Shown one piece after another: positions 10,391 through 22,382 of a DNA stretch of 64,000 bases. Origin of the DNA: Achatina immaculata (taxonomy: Eukaryota; Mollusca; Gastropoda; Stylommatophora; Achatinidae); the NCBI GenBank assembly GCA_009760885.1, contig CM019719.1, positions 25,224,084-25,288,083 of the forward strand. The letters run 5' to 3'. The position numbers were made by a program, and so were the translations under genes. Numbering within the stretch: position 1 is the first letter of the stretch; each line of letters begins with the position of its first letter. A model generated the notes under the pieces. That model saw nothing but the letters and a program-made list of their open reading frames with translations. It ran no database searches and was not told where the DNA came from.

Positions 10391-10554
10391 GAGAACGAGA
10401 GCGCGGAGCGACAGACATAAAGACTCGGTTCAGGCAATATTTATAGATGTGAAGACACGACAAGACAAGACAGTCTTCGTGATATAGGCCTGGGCAGAGG
10501 GGACTGAAGCCGGCGCTATATTTAATCACAGCATAGTGGTTTGTGGCTCACGAA

Positions 10555-10682
10555 AGCTCTTGGAGTCTGCTTACAGAAACACTGCACATCCCTGCTTTTT
10601 AGCCACAAACCACCGGGTCTTGCAGCTCGTTCCTCTTCGTCACGATCCAGTGTTTCATCATCTTCGCCGCATCGGCTGCAAA
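10555..10682 (-). repeat. X-family repeat fragment
   Basis: The minus strand reads TTTTTTGCAGCCGATGCGGC, GAAGATGATGAAACACTGGA, GTGGCTAAAAAGCAGGGATG, TGCAGTGTTTCTG and AGCAGACTCC. This is the 5' half of family X with its G-tract reduced to GGG. The flanks repeat GTTTGTGGCT on both sides of the homologous segment (about 10540 and 10600), possibly a local rearrangement. Confidence 0.65.
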
Positions 10683-10699
10683 AAAAAAATCATGCTTAA

Positions 10700-11415
10700 G
10701 TTCAGGCATATAGAACAATAGATATTTTCAAACTGGATATTTTTTAAAATTCTTTTAGTTGATTGTTTTTTCTTACACCCCCCCCCCCCCCGCGTTTGTG
10801 AACCTAGGCGTAGCACCCACACGAAATTGATATTTCCGCTTTAACACTAGCCGCTGTGTACTTTGTTGGGTCTGGCATAGGCTACTGTTATTTTCCAATA
10901 AGGGAGATAATTTGTGTGCTGTGCTTAAAATGGCAGGCATGCAGTGTCCATAGCGGCAGGCGACCGAAATGTCCATCAATGCTGAGAAAGGGCAACGGAA
11001 GACCTAGAACAGCCATCAAGTTACTCTTGCTCCGGTACCGCCCAGAACGAGGGGGGGGGGGGGGGGAAAGTACGTTTCCGTGCCTGACGCCTTTTCTTAC
11101 GGTCTGACTCCCGCGCTTTGTTCGCTTGGTTGAAGGAGGCCTTGGTCACGATTCAGTGGGTTGTAAAACGGTGGGTCATATTTGACTGGTGGCTTTCGCT
11201 GGAGAGTCTGGAGGGAACAAAGAGTAAAGATGGAGTGTCTTACTTTCAGGTGAATGGAGTGGGTTGTCTTGTTACCGTAGAAGTCGTAACATGGGGGAGG
11301 GGGGGGGGAAAGACGAAGATTGTCAGAGTCGGATGTAAGGTGACACGAAGGAGGAACTGTTTGTCTGTCCGTCCGTCCGTCCGTCTGCGACCCCCCCCCC
11401 CCCCCCCTCTGTCTG
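10700..11415. other. No gene recognised; three long G/C homopolymers
   Basis: A C-run lies at 10777-10790, a G-run at 11050-11066 and a C-run at 11391-11407. A CCGT tetranucleotide run precedes the last. Open frames here are short and pass through the homopolymers. Nothing resembles an exon. Confidence 0.4.
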
Positions 11416-11496
11416 AAGGCAGAAGGGCAGAATGTAAATGGGCCTACGTGCCCAATTCTTAACCCTTTGAAAAAAAAGTCTGTTCGTTCTTTCATT
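11416..11496 (+). repeat. CR1/L2-like LINE 3' terminus fragment (family G)
   Basis: The segment reads AGGCAGAAGGGCAGAATG, GGGCCTACGTGCCCAATTCT and TAACCCTTTGAAAA. It matches the terminal part of the minus-strand LINE at 47.4-48.1 kb and the plus-strand copy ending at 14.7 kb. Only the extreme 3' end is present. Confidence 0.65.
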
Positions 11497-11778
11497 GTGT
11501 TTGTCTATCTGTTTTTCGCGTTTTATCTGGTGTGCTGTTTCTGTATACACTTGGAAAAAAAGGCTCTTGCTGAAATATTGGATTGTTTTGTATGTTCTTT
11601 ATTTTTACTGTAACATCTTACTTTATGGTACTCTTATTCCTGTCCGCTCTCCTCACTCTTTCTATCCTCCTTTTTTGTGTGAAACAGAACCGTACTTCTC
11701 AGTCGAACTTTATTACTAGAACGAGTTTTATCGTCGTCGTCATTTCTCTTATCTCTGACTTCAACCACAGTTGCTCTC

Positions 11779-11955
11779 GATATCGAATGTCAGAAAACTC
11801 CCTGGTACCGATTCCATGCCTCTAACTTGTCAGAAAACTCTTTTCTGAACCGATTCCACGGCTCTGACTTCACTGAAAACTCTCCTCTGTACCGATTCCA
11901 CGGCTCTTGGACTTCTCTGAAAATTCCTCTGTACCGATTCCACGGGTCTTCTTCT
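11779..11955. repeat. Minisatellite, about 45-bp unit, four copies
   Basis: Units carry CTGTACCGATTCCACGGCTC followed by TGACTTCTCTGAAAACTC. Four divergent copies. Confidence 0.8.
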
Positions 11956-12209
11956 ATCTTCCATGAGATGAAGCATAATCTTCTCATAAACTTCTAGTAA
12001 CGAAAATGGGAAATTTGGAAACAGAATATGTGTGCACCAAATGAATTACTGTCAAGTGTTTAAAGAAAAACAGACAATCGTTTAAAGATGATTTCTTGTA
12101 TACAGGGGCCATCCGCGAGCTTAAAACAGGTTAAAAGAAGAGAAAAAGAAGACCTGCCTGTCACATTACACACGGGAACAATAACAGAGAATTCAGTTTT
12201 ATTTTAGTG

Positions 12210-12442
12210 GCAAGGTGAAGGTCACTCTTTAGTGCTGGTGAGAGGCAACTCAGGGATCTGGTGTTAGTGGCCTATTTTCCTTGACCGGTCAGCACACTAG
12301 AGGGTCATTTGGTTAGCACCAGACCTCAGGTTCAGAAGAAGCCTGGTACAGCTGGGTGACTGGGGCGCCTCCGGCCACATTCGAACCGTTGACTTTAGAC
12401 ACGAGAGACTAATGCACAAACCACTTGGCCACTCAGACACCC
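12210..12442 (-). mobile_element. Family Y tRNA-derived SINE (minus strand)
   Basis: The minus strand starts GGGTGTCTGAGTGGCCAAGT and GGTTTGTGCATTAGTCTCTC, then has a B-box-like GGTTCGAATGTGG. The body shows GGCTTCTTCTGAACCTGAGG, TCTAGTGTGCTGACCGGTCA and AGGAAAATAGGCCACTAACA. The 5' end and body agree with other family Y copies. The tail is not clear. Confidence 0.8.
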
Positions 12443-12526
12443 ATTTCACTAGTAAAGTGCATGTTTTTACACTGGCATATTTCTCTCGTTAAGAATCTAC
12501 GCCCTATGGTCAATGACGAGTCGCCA

Positions 12527-12642
12527 CTGTCCACTAAACTGTCCCAGCACTTGGTTTTACTAGACTGTCCCAGCACTTGGTTTTACTAGACTGTCCCAGC
12601 ATATGGTAGTACTAAATTGTCCCAGCACTTGGTATTAACTGA
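12527..12642. repeat. Minisatellite, about 27-bp unit, four copies
   Basis: ACTGTCCCAGCACTTGGTTT TACTAG repeats with small changes. Confidence 0.85.
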
Positions 12643-13130
12643 CAGTGTTCACATTTTTTTTTCTGAAAGTAAGAACTTGAAAACATGAACTTTTTGTGAT
12701 GCAGGAAAATTAATTTAGAGTTAATACGTCCAGCCCCACATGACCCTAGACCAGGGACCGATGCGACATAATCTACCTTGGCTTCCGGGAGAAAGATTGA
12801 ATTCTGGGATCGTAAAATTTCAAAGTTCGTAGTCGGTGGATATTCGTACGCGATATAGTTCCTTATGGCATCGCTATTATAATAGCGAATAACCAACACT
12901 TGATATTGATTTCCTTTGTTATTATTGAAACCTTTCCACCCCAGCTTCTTTCTCCATCACCGGCAGTGATTTTAAAGGGTAGGTATGCAGTAATAATATT
13001 GTGATACTGTCTTCTTACATTTTTTTTTTCAAGCAAGAGTAGACATACATGTAGCCTTTTCCTAAAAAAGAGGGACCTAGGAGAGTGCTCTTTCCTTCAC
13101 CAGTCGGTACATCAGATCAAGTGTTCTCAA

Positions 13131-13175
13131 ATTTTGTGCACCAAAGGGCCACCTATTCATACATGTTCTTCTTAT
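13131..13175 (+). repeat. Possible hAT-like MITE start
   Basis: AGTGTTCTCAAATTTTGTGC followed by ACCAAAGGGCCACC resembles the 5' end of many hAT MITEs. A possible partner, AGGAACCACTAC, lies at about 13600 beyond an X insertion. The match is weak. Confidence 0.3.
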
Positions 13176-13194
13176 TTATTTTCATTGGTAGCTG

Positions 13195-13505
13195 ATATTC
13201 TTTGTGGCAGATACGGATGAGATGTTGAGTCACAGCATCGTGTCGGTTTGGGAGCGGGTCATGACAGTTTTTTTTTCAGTTCCTGGGTGCAGCTAAAAAG
13301 TAGGGGGGGGGTGCAATACTTCTTTAGCAGACTCCACCACCCTGGGGACTATGGCGATACCTGCCCCGTTAGCCAGGTCAGGCCTGTTACGTGAGGGAAG
13401 GGGGGAGGGTAATCAACGGAGAGGTGGGGCAGGGTCTTGGTGAACTATAGTTAACCAGTCCTGATGCTAGCTTGTCAGATGTGGGTCCCTGGATGCTACA
13501 TCGGA
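13195..13505 (+). repeat. X-family repeat
   Basis: Landmarks in X order are GAGATGTTGAGTCACAGCAT, CGGTTTGGGAGCGGGTCATG, AGCTAAAAAGTAGGGGGGGG, CTTTAGCAGACTCCACCACC, GCCAGGTCAGGCCTGTTAC, GGGGCAGGGTCTTGG and GCATGTC-like sequence near the end. The G-tract sits in the standard position. The 3' C-tract is lost (TCGGTCCCC). Confidence 0.75.
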
Positions 13506-13644
13506 CGTCTTCGGTCCCCTTTGAGCAGATACGTTATTATTGCAGTGGTACACTCGATAATGTTCCGAGAGCCGCTTGTGATCTGCGAAACACACGTTAG
13601 GAACCACTACAGCGGAAGGTGATGTAATCAGAATCATCTCTGGC

Positions 13645-13722
13645 TGCCTTTCCTTCCACAGCTTCAGAAGGAACCAGGTACTCATTTCTACCACGTGGTA
13701 GCTGGGAACGTCTCCGGCCGGA
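13645..13722 (-). repeat. Family Y SINE fragment
   Basis: The minus strand contains TCCGGCCGGAGACGTTCCCA, TAGAAATGAGTACCTGGTTC and CTTCTGAAGCTG, matching the middle of family Y. Neither end is present. Confidence 0.5.
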
Positions 13723-13930
13723 TTATAATATTTTCTAAATATATACGTACGTATTGCGTAATTTTATATCATTATGTCGTATGATTTCAGTTAAAATAAC
13801 ATTGCGAAATACTCACATCATTTTTCGCTTTTAAAAACTTCCGCTGCGATTATACTTTAAAAATGAGCCTTCGAATATGGAGAATACATCGTTACTATGG
13901 AAATTATAAACACACGTTAGGAATATAAGA

Positions 13931-13961
<31 letters not shown>

Positions 13962-13969
13962 ATATATAT
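13931..13969. repeat. (TA)n palindromic microsatellite
   Basis: Two (AT)n blocks meet at TATTATA and could form a cruciform. The flanks are AT-rich with no gene. Confidence 0.9.
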
Positions 13970-14414
13970 GAGTGCGAGTCAGAAAGTAACCGGAGATCAG
14001 TAGACGGAAGTACTGAACAAATTTACGGAAACTTTTTTTTTGACTCGCCCTGTACAGTGGTGCATGAAGGGGAGATAATATTATGCTTTTAAAAACCTGC
14101 ATTTTAGAGGGCCCGGAAGATAGCCATTGGACACACTAAGCCCATTAATATAAACTAAAAGCCCCCTGAACCAGCTACTGCTATTCGCCAAAAGCAGCCT
14201 CTAGAACACACCCTGCAAACATGTAATCTCTACGTGTATATGCACACATGTCTATGTGTATACATGTGAATGTATGTGTGTATATGTACATGTGTGGATG
14301 TGTTTGTTTATATGTGGTATGTGTGTGAATAAATGCGTCGGTGCGTACTTGTATTTGCTTTAAGAACAATATAGGCATGTGTACTTTCTAAATTACTTTA
14401 ATTTTTAGTTGATT

Positions 14415-14706
14415 GTTGTATTTATTATACTGCTGTTCTAAAAATGTGCTAGTTTATAATGAATGTGAGAACATAATAAAGTTTATTTCATGTAGCTACA
14501 TAAAGCAGATTGTAGAGTATGGAAAGAAAGAGTTTATTCACTATTTACTTTCATTTTTTTCTGCTTTTTCGTGCATATTATGTTCAATAACAAATGCTGA
14601 ATTTATATGACTGAATGAAAGTTATATGATGAAGGGCAGAATGGTAGACGGGCCTGCGTGCCCAATTCTTAACTCTTGGAAAATATAATCCGTTCATCCG
14701 TTCTGT
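14415..14706 (+). mobile_element. CR1/L2-like LINE 3' untranslated end (family G)
   Basis: This aligns with the reverse complement of 47400-47690 over most of its length. Shared landmarks are TTTATTTCATGT, GTAGAGT, GTTTATT, AACAAATGCTGAAT and GATGAAGGGCAGAATG. The end has GGGCCTGCGTGCCCAATTCT TAACTCTTGGAAAA. Only non-coding 3' sequence is present, so the copy is strongly 5' truncated. Confidence 0.75.
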
Positions 14707-14709
14707 AGA

Positions 14710-16370
14710 GGCTTAATACCCTGCTCCCCTCCTCCCTAACCTAACTCCAGGTAAAGAGTATAAACGGAAAACGCATGAAGAACTCGCGCCGACGATAAGA
14801 TTCATGGAAGCTACTCGTTTCTTTGTCTAAATGGCTGAGCATGTGGAACTGAACCTAGAAGAAGAAGAAAACATCACGTAAAATAAGGGACAACGCCCAC
14901 ATCTGCTGTTTATGATCTGAGGGGAAGAAAAAAAAATAGGAAGATTTTCATTTCGTATTTGGAGCGAAAATTTTTTTTTTTTTTTGAACAGTATACGCCA
15001 GAAAAGGGGGAATGTGCATTAGTTGGTAACCCTGCACGTGTTGTACAGCATCGTCGGCGAAGCTGAACTTTACCTTTACAACTCTTGAGCTACTTGTCTT
15101 CCGGTTCCGTGGAATATTACATTCTTCCATCACCTGGTACTTGTTGCCAGTGCTGTGCTGATGTCGTAAGCTCACACGTGGCTTTTATAATTCAGAAGGA
15201 AAATATTTTAACGGAGAAAATGTTAACGTGACTGATGATTCATTTCTTCAACGGTATCCGGAGGTTAAGATAATGAAGAACAGTTCCATTTTCCTTGTGT
15301 ATGATTTCTTGCCATCTTGGTCCACACTGATTGCTATAAATAACGCGACCTTTAACACGTTTTGTAAAACTGCTTCTTCACATGTTTTCAATCTTTCCAG
15401 TTTAAAGATTGTTTTCCAGTTCATCTTTTTTTTTCCAGAAATATGGTCTGTCGATTTCGTCTTTTGTGTATGGAGCGTGGTTTTGAAGAAAAAAGGAAAC
15501 TGATTTGCAAAATAGAAGGAGTGTTCAGTGGTTTTCACTAGAGCGCATGTTGGAAATCTGATGATAAAGAAATCGAGTGAGAAATTCAAGAAACCCCCCC
15601 CCCCCCCCCCCCGATTGAATGACAGACATGAATAAGGAGATTAAAGCAAAGAAGAATAGAAGAAGGAGAACACGAGACTAAGTTTATTGACTGGACACTT
15701 CGGGAGAAAGTAGGTAAGAGGCGCCAATAGCCGCTTTGACGTCGTAACATTCAGCTGGCCCAGCTGTACCTGGGGGGTGTAGCATGTTCTCATGAAACGC
15801 CAACCCACTGAAGCAAATGACTTGATTAGGCCTCGCAAAAAGTGATGGAGAGACCAGAGACGAAGAGAAAGAAGAAGACGGTGATGAAGAAATATTAACT
15901 GCAGAATACAAGTTCAGATAAAACTGGGAAGTCTGGAGACCAGGTTGAAGGGAGATTTTGTTGTTGTTGTTGTTGTTGTTGTTTTCTTCTTTTGGGCTTC
16001 TGTGCGGGATAATAAATGATGGACAGAAGCGAACATAATTTCCAAGATCGCTTCCGTATCAGTTTTTTAGTTCGTTTCAATTCACTTTCAGTTTTTTGCT
16101 ATCACTAGCATAATAATTATCGAAGTCAATGCCTTCATCTGAATATCCGCCTGCAGGGTGCTATTTCTTATATTTGGTCAAAATATTCATCTAATCCTAC
16201 ATAAACACTTAGTCTGGAAGGAATTCAGTTTGTTTTTGATACTTTGGTGTTTTTTTTTTCAACAGTCACCTCCGTAGAGAAGTACACTTAGGACATTATT
16301 CTTATATATCCTGTTTTTTTTTTTTTTACTGGTTAGTTTTTTTTTCCCTTCCTTATATTGTTTAGGAATG
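14710..16370. other. No gene recognised
   Basis: The segment contains a C-run at 15594-15612, a (TTG)n run at 15958-15981 and several T-runs. A 113-codon minus-strand frame at 15248-15589 and a 91-codon plus frame over the same DNA show no recognisable motif and look like chance frames. Confidence 0.4.
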
Positions 16371-16378
16371 GAAAGCTT

Positions 16379-16497
16379 ACTTTGTAGTAGTTATCGTGTT
16401 ATTGACGTCCTCTTCGTTGCTTCCACCTTTTGCTACTCTGCTGCCGAGATCTACTAATTCCTTGACCTTCTCCACCGACTTATGTGCTCCGGGTGGC
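16379..16497 (-). pseudogene. Family A LINE internal segment, inverted
   Basis: The minus strand translates to AHKSVEKVKELVDLGSRVAK followed by GGSNEEDVNNTITTTK. This corresponds to the LGSRV...EDVNSRLTRA region of the family A copy at 6.9 kb. It lies directly beside the plus-strand 3' portion of the same family, the arrangement expected for a 5'-inverted LINE insertion. Confidence 0.7.
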
Positions 16498-17085
<588 letters not shown>

Positions 17086-17089
17086 CTGG

Positions 17090-18120
17090 AGGAGTTGGAG
17101 TGACGCTTGCTAAAATTATTATTCTTTTCTGTGGACTGTATTATGCTTATCCACTTTTGGGTGGTCTCATTCTAACGGGTTTAAGCTACTCGGGAAGTCT
17201 GGTACAACTTTGGGACGCAGTCTCTGGAAATATTTGACATACACACATACGTCTATGATATACAGAATGACGGCATCCTAGAGGCTGGTGCAAAGCTATT
17301 TCCCCCGCCTTTTCTAATTTCTTTTCATCCATCATTCCCCCCCCCCCCCAATCCCCCGTGCCCACTTTTAAAACAAGGAAAAGCCCTGGTGGGCCCGAAG
17401 CGATGTCCACCACCGGAATGACACCTACCCCCCCTGTCATCCTATACAGCGTGTTCTGAATTTAACAGTATCAGTAGGCAATGTTATACAGAAGTTAACA
17501 TTTTTAGGCCATGTAGGCCGCTGTTTTTATACTGAAGTTGATATTTTTAGCGTAAACGGACTGCCCTGTAGGACAGTTAAGATTTATTAAAGAAAACAGC
17601 GACATTTCAGTTACATAATGATAAAAAAAAATTATGCATCTTTATTTCCTCAAAACTGCGCGTTGTTTGTGCACTGTATGTTTACATTTAGAGAGATCTT
17701 CTCTTCCATTGATCTGATAGAACTCGACACTGAAATAATCCAAAATCATGGGAATCCCCCCCCCCCCCCCCCCAGATCTTACTCACGAAACCCCCATTTG
17801 GGAACCATAGATCCCGAGCTGCTGACAAAGGCTGTCGTGTAGCTACTAGCTCCGGTGCTAACAAGCCATACCTGAGGCGCGCACGTAGTCACCTCAGTCG
17901 GTTCACGGCGTAGTTGATAGAGTGCTCGACCAAGATGCGCAGTACACTGGCCCAGGGAAGGAAACAATGAGAGAGTGGAAAATTTCCCGCAAACGCTGGG
18001 GTTCGTTGTGGGGTTTTCCTTTTATTATGTCCCTTAGGCATGAAAATTTCTTTGTTGTTGAAGTTTTCTAACCCTATTTATAACCACATCGGCGCAGTTT
18101 GAAGGGGCGCAAAATGAAAG
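17090..18120. other. No gene recognised
   Basis: Holds C-runs at 17337-17349 and 17757-17774 and otherwise unremarkable DNA. GTAGTTGATAGAGTGCTCG at about 17910 looks like a decayed tRNA-like stretch, but there is no B box in place. Confidence 0.35.
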
Positions 18121-18124
18121 CTTC

Positions 18125-18460
18125 GTAAATCGAGAATCTCTCTTTCTCTGTTTTTTTTTTTCTGTTTTCTCTCCCTATCCTGCCCCCCTTCTCTCTCTCT
18201 CTCTCTCTCTTTGTGTGCATGTGTCTTTCTCCTTGCATTTTCTCTTGTTCTGTTTTACTTTTTTGTTTTCTATCCCTTATTTTTTTTGCAGTTTCTGTCT
18301 CTTTCTATCTATTTCTCTCTGTCTCTTTTTCCCACTCTCTCTCTCTTTCTGCATTTTTTTCTATGTTTCTCTCTTTCTTTGTATATGTCTCTCTCTCATC
18401 CTCTGTCTCTCATTGTCTCTCTCACTTACTGTTGCTGTCTCTCTCCTCCAAAAGGCAGAC
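18125..18460. repeat. Polypyrimidine (CT-rich) tract
   Basis: About 330 bp is almost pure C/T on the plus strand, with repeated TCTCTCTC and TTTCTTT. All three plus frames stay open simply because pyrimidine codons contain no stops. The LFLFL-type translations are not genes. Confidence 0.9.
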
Positions 18461-18461
18461 A

Positions 18462-18640
18462 CTTACTATCCTGTTTCTTGCTTCACTTCTAAACTTTTTA
18501 CTATCCTGTTTCTTGCTTCACTTCTAAACCTTTTACTATCCTGTTTCTTGCTTCACTTCTAAACCTTTTACTATCCTGTTTCTTGCTTCACTTCTAAACC
18601 TTTTACTATCCTGTTTATTGCTTCAGTTCTAAACAGTAAA
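18462..18640. repeat. 35-bp minisatellite, five copies
   Basis: The unit is TTACTATCCTGTTTCTTGCT TCACTTCTAAACCTT, with nearly identical copies, so it is a recent array. Confidence 0.95.
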
Positions 18641-18796
18641 CTCGTATCTGTCACTCTGCAACTCACTTTCTTTAATCACTGTTTCTTCTCCTTTTCACAT
18701 AGGTTCTTCTGATTCGTATTTTGTATTGCACAGTGTGGCAGGAAAGCTGTTGCTCATGACCACTTTTGCTTGTGGGCGCGAGCTCTTGCTTAGACT

Positions 18797-18966
18797 CTGC
18801 CGGATATCGTGGCATGACTCTCTTCTGGATATCGTGGTATGACTCTCTTCTGGATATCGTGGCATGACTCTCTTCTGGATATCGTGGCATGACTCTCTTC
18901 TGGATATCGTGGCATGACTCTCTTCTGGATATCGTGGAATGACTGTCTTCTGGATATCGTGGCCTT
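18797..18966. repeat. 25-bp minisatellite, seven copies
   Basis: GGATATCGTGGCATGACTCT CTTCT is repeated with single-base changes. On the minus strand this gives periodic HDIQKRVMPRYPEES frames. Confidence 0.95.
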
Positions 18967-19067
18967 CTCCCGAGTCACTGTAGCATAAATGAGAAAGATC
19001 TTGTTCAGGGGTAGTATTGTAAGCATTAGCATGTAAGTCTTTGTTGAGGCCCACTGTTGCTTATCGC

Positions 19068-19480
19068 GACTTCTAAGCTCTTGTTAGAGCTGGTATTGCC
19101 TGTCGTGACGTGCAAGCTCTTGTTAGGATTGGTATTGCCATTTACGGCATGTAAGCTCTTGTTGGAGTTGGTATTGCTTATCGTGACGTGTAAGTTCTTG
19201 TTAGGCTTGTTATTGCCATTTAAGGCATGTAAGCTCTTATTAAAACTGGTATTGCCTATCGTGGAGTGTAAGCTCTTGTTAGAGCTGGTATTACCTATTA
19301 AGGCATTAAGCTCTTGTTAGAGCTGGTATTGCCTATCATGGAGTGTAAGCTCTTGTTAGAGCTGGTATTAAAGGCATGTAAGCTCTTGCTAGAGCTGGTT
19401 TTACCTATTAAGGCATTAAGCTCTTGCTAGAGCTGGTTTTACCTATTAAGGCATGTAAGCTCTTGTTAGAGCTGATATTG
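19068..19480. repeat. About 38-bp minisatellite with a hairpin in each unit, about 11 copies
   Basis: Units contain AAGCTCTTGTTAGAGCTGGT followed by ATTGCCTATCGTGGCATGT. AGCTCT-TGTT-AGAGCT is a perfect 6-bp stem and 4-base loop, retained in several copies. Similarity decays toward 19600. Confidence 0.9.
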
Positions 19481-19489
19481 GCTATCATG

Positions 19490-21155
19490 GCGTGTATGGT
19501 TGTATTAGGTCTGCCTTTTTGCATATCGTGGTATATAAGCCCATACAAGGCATTGTCTTGCTTCTTGTGGTATGTTAGCTCTTCCTAAGGCTTTCTTTCC
19601 ATAGCTTTACATGTAAGCTCCAGTTACAGCCAGTAGTTCAAGTTACAGCCAGCACTGCATGTTGTGGTATTTAAGGTCTTGTTTAGGGTCAAGCTGTTTA
19701 GCTCTTCTTGTCTGTATGATTTTTTGTTTGTCTCTGCATTGTTGTAGGATATCCTTGTAACTGAAAACTTGAATGCTTTGAAACAGGCGCCAAAAGGATC
19801 ATGAAACACAGATCCCAGCTAGGATCTGGAATGGATTACGTTTGGGTTGCCTCGAAGTGTATCCATGAAGTAGGTTTCTCTGCAAAACGGAACACACCCA
19901 GAGTCCATCCCTAAAATCCAGATATGAGAAACGCAAGAGTCTGCAACTAGAAGCATCGTGAAGCTTGACCAAATCTGTCTCACTGACTCCGCTGCTCGCT
20001 GACTCTGATACTTACTGACTCTGATAACCGCACTAAACCTCAAGGTCGTCTTTGCTTACAGTGTGTCCTACGAGTATTTGATTTCAGTTTACAATTATTT
20101 TGTTTTGTGCTCGTGTTTTCCGTTGAAATCGATCACGTGACTTAGCATAATTAGAGGGCAGAGGTCAGACAAACGGCCATGACCGAGAGGCCTAAGACTT
20201 TGTTGTAAACATGACCAGAGCAGCCGAAGAGAGAATATGCAGTGGAAATTAAAGATGAACAAATAATTACTGCGATAGTCAAAGACGAGATAACCCCGGC
20301 ATATTGTAAATCTTCAGATTTCTCGTTTAATCTGCCGCTGCCTTGTCTGAGCATATCAAGATCTTTACAGGGCCGCTGTAAAGCTGTAGGATAATTGAAC
20401 GAATTGGGTCACGTCTTCTAAGCCATTTAGGAGCTGTGCGTACAGATAAATAATATGTAAATATAAGAAGTTTAAGAAAAAAAAACTTGACCGGGGGGGG
20501 GGGGGGGGTTTCCTGACTGGAGACAAGAGGCGAGAGGAGAGGGGGGGGGGAATGAATTACGAGGGGAAAAAATGTAGCAGAAAAGTTGCTTAATGTTTAC
20601 TTTTCCAGAAATCTTTATTGGTTTAGTAAAGTTTGAAGCAATCAAAACTTCAGTCTTAAGTAATTTATAGCGTAAAGTGGAGCGAAGTTCCTGGACGTAC
20701 GTTTTCATTCAGCAAATTATTCTGTTGCATATGTATACTCATATGATATACTTACGTATGTATATATTCGATAAGCATTGCTAACTTGTTCCAGAACGAG
20801 TCTTTCCTCCCCCCCCCCCCCAAAACCCGTTTTACGACTTCGTTTGATAATTCTTTTACAACGCGCGAAGAGTTTAATTTATTTATGGGCAGAGAGATAA
20901 ATGATGGAAAGATTTTTTTAAAAAAAGTTTTCTTCGAGAGTTAAACTTTACGTTGTAATAAATCGTCCAACCTGAAGAAGTGTTCCGATTTGAGTGGTTT
21001 CAGTGTGCAACAAATCAACCTTTTTTTTTTTCATATATCAAATACAGATAAACCGATTTTCTCGTATATCGAATACAGCATAGAACTACATACACAAAGA
21101 AAGCCCGCTCGTAGATACATGTGTCCATCTTCAGATTTTCTCTTCGCATTCTTGT
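19490..21155. other. No gene recognised upstream of the candidate exon
   Basis: G-runs lie at 20495-20509 and 20541-20550, and a C-run at 20809-20822. Otherwise this is unique-looking sequence that could be intron of the gene owning the exon at 21160. Confidence 0.35.
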
Positions 21156-21159
21156 ACAG

Positions 21160-21313
21160 GTCAACTGAGCGAATGGTGCGAAGAGCTGGGACAGTCACTG
21201 CTACTGAGACACCCTAAGAATCGACCACCTGACGGTATCAAAGGGACGCCTTCACCGCTTAATAACAATATGCACCCACAGATTCACAAGGCTATGCCGC
21301 CTATGCACCCGGG
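21160..21313 (+). CDS. Candidate internal coding exon of an unidentified gene
   Basis: A pyrimidine-rich acceptor (TTCTCTTCGCATTCTTGTAC AG) ends at 21159 and a strong donor (GGG|GTAAGTG) follows 21313. Between them one frame is fully open: two bases, 50 codons, two bases. It begins QLSEWCEELGQSLLLRHPK and continues with a proline/asparagine/methionine-rich part (NRPPDGIKGTPSPLNNN, then HKAMPPMHP). Codon use and composition differ from the repeats around it. The low-complexity PPM/NNN tail suggests a regulatory or nuclear protein, but that is a guess. I do not recognise the family. No partner exon was found in the window. Confidence 0.6.
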
Positions 21314-22060
21314 GTAAGTGACATTTTATTTTTTTTTCTTTCTGAATTTCTTGCCTCTGAAATCTTGTTTTCGTCCTTGTATTTCTTTCCAGACACGTTG
21401 TCGTTTTCTCTGACAGTCTGTCTTTGTGTCTTTATCAGGTCTTCACCTCAGAGACTGGATGTCTTCGTTCTGGGGTTAAGCTTGGGCCAGTTATACTTCA
21501 CGTTCTTGTTATTGGGCCTTCACGTCCTTGTTGTGGGCCTTCACGTCTTTGTTGTGGGCCCACCTCCTTGTTGTGGGGCCTTCATTTCTGTGTTGGAGGC
21601 TTTCAGAACGGATTGTACTACTGAACGAACGAGTTAGGGATTTAGTGCTATGCACGCTGGAACGGAGGTTATTAAAAAGTGGGACATGGCGGCTCACAGA
21701 GATGGCTTCCTCTTGTTTACTTAATCATCTCTTTCGCTTCCTCGCGGGCAACTATCATCAAGCTGCTGAAAGTATTATCAAACCTTCGCCCCGGACTCTA
21801 CTTCAATTGCCTGACTTTGGTTTAAATCTTGACTTCATCGAGGCTTCACTCAGAACTGCTATCATCATCATCATCATCATGTGGATTGGCGGTCATTTTT
21901 CTTCATAGATCTCGATTCTTGACTTTTTCTCCATTCGTTCATTTGGCGACTCTCTTTTATGGCACGTTAGACGTTGGAAGCAATCCCAGCGCTACATCAC
22001 ATAATTATAATGTACTTAACTGATATTTTAACTTAAGAAAGAATCATGCTTATTGGGCAC
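21314..22060. other. Intron-like sequence with a small 24-bp repeat
   Basis: Between 21505 and 21590, GGCCTTCACGTCCTTGTTGT GG repeats three to four times. A short ATC run lies at 21862-21880. Open frames over 21365-21908 run through these repeats and show no domain. Confidence 0.4.
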
Positions 22061-22064
22061 CAGA

Positions 22065-22300
22065 GTGGCGAAGTGGTTAGTACACAAATCTCTCGTGGAG
22101 AAGGCCGGTGGCAGTCGGAGGCGCCCAGTTCATTCAATTGTAGAAATGAGAACCTGGTTTCTTCTGGAACTGGGGAAGTAAGGTCGGCCAAGCGTGATGC
22201 AGACCACATCACCTTCTAGTATGCCCACAGGTCCAGAAAAATATGGGCACTAACACCATATCCCCTGGGTCCTCTTTGGCATAAAATGGCTACTTTTACC
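22065..22300 (+). mobile_element. Family Y tRNA-derived SINE
   Basis: The copy starts GGGCACCAGAGTGGCGAAGT GGTTAG. The body shows TAGAAATGAGAACCTGGTTT, CTTCTGGAACTGGGGAAG, CACATCACCTTCTAGTATG and GAAAAATATGGGCACTAACA, and the end is near TTTTACCTTTAA. The B-box region (GGTGGCAGTCGGAGG) is damaged. An inverted copy lies 140 bp downstream. Confidence 0.8.
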
Positions 22301-22382
22301 TTTAACTTGATCCTTTGATCACAGCTTGGAAATGTTTTCTCACATTTAAAAAGTTCAGCATTTTAGTTGCAGAAAGTTCATA

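Noticed and set aside
9854..10529. Overlapping 91-178-codon minus-strand frames rich in VLVLLVSCQ
   Set aside because: They resemble membrane segments but derive from the GAACAAGAACTTGACA tandem units in several frames.
18211..18562. Three parallel plus-strand frames rich in F, S and L
   Set aside because: A polypyrimidine tract contains no stop codons in these frames, so the openness is compositional.
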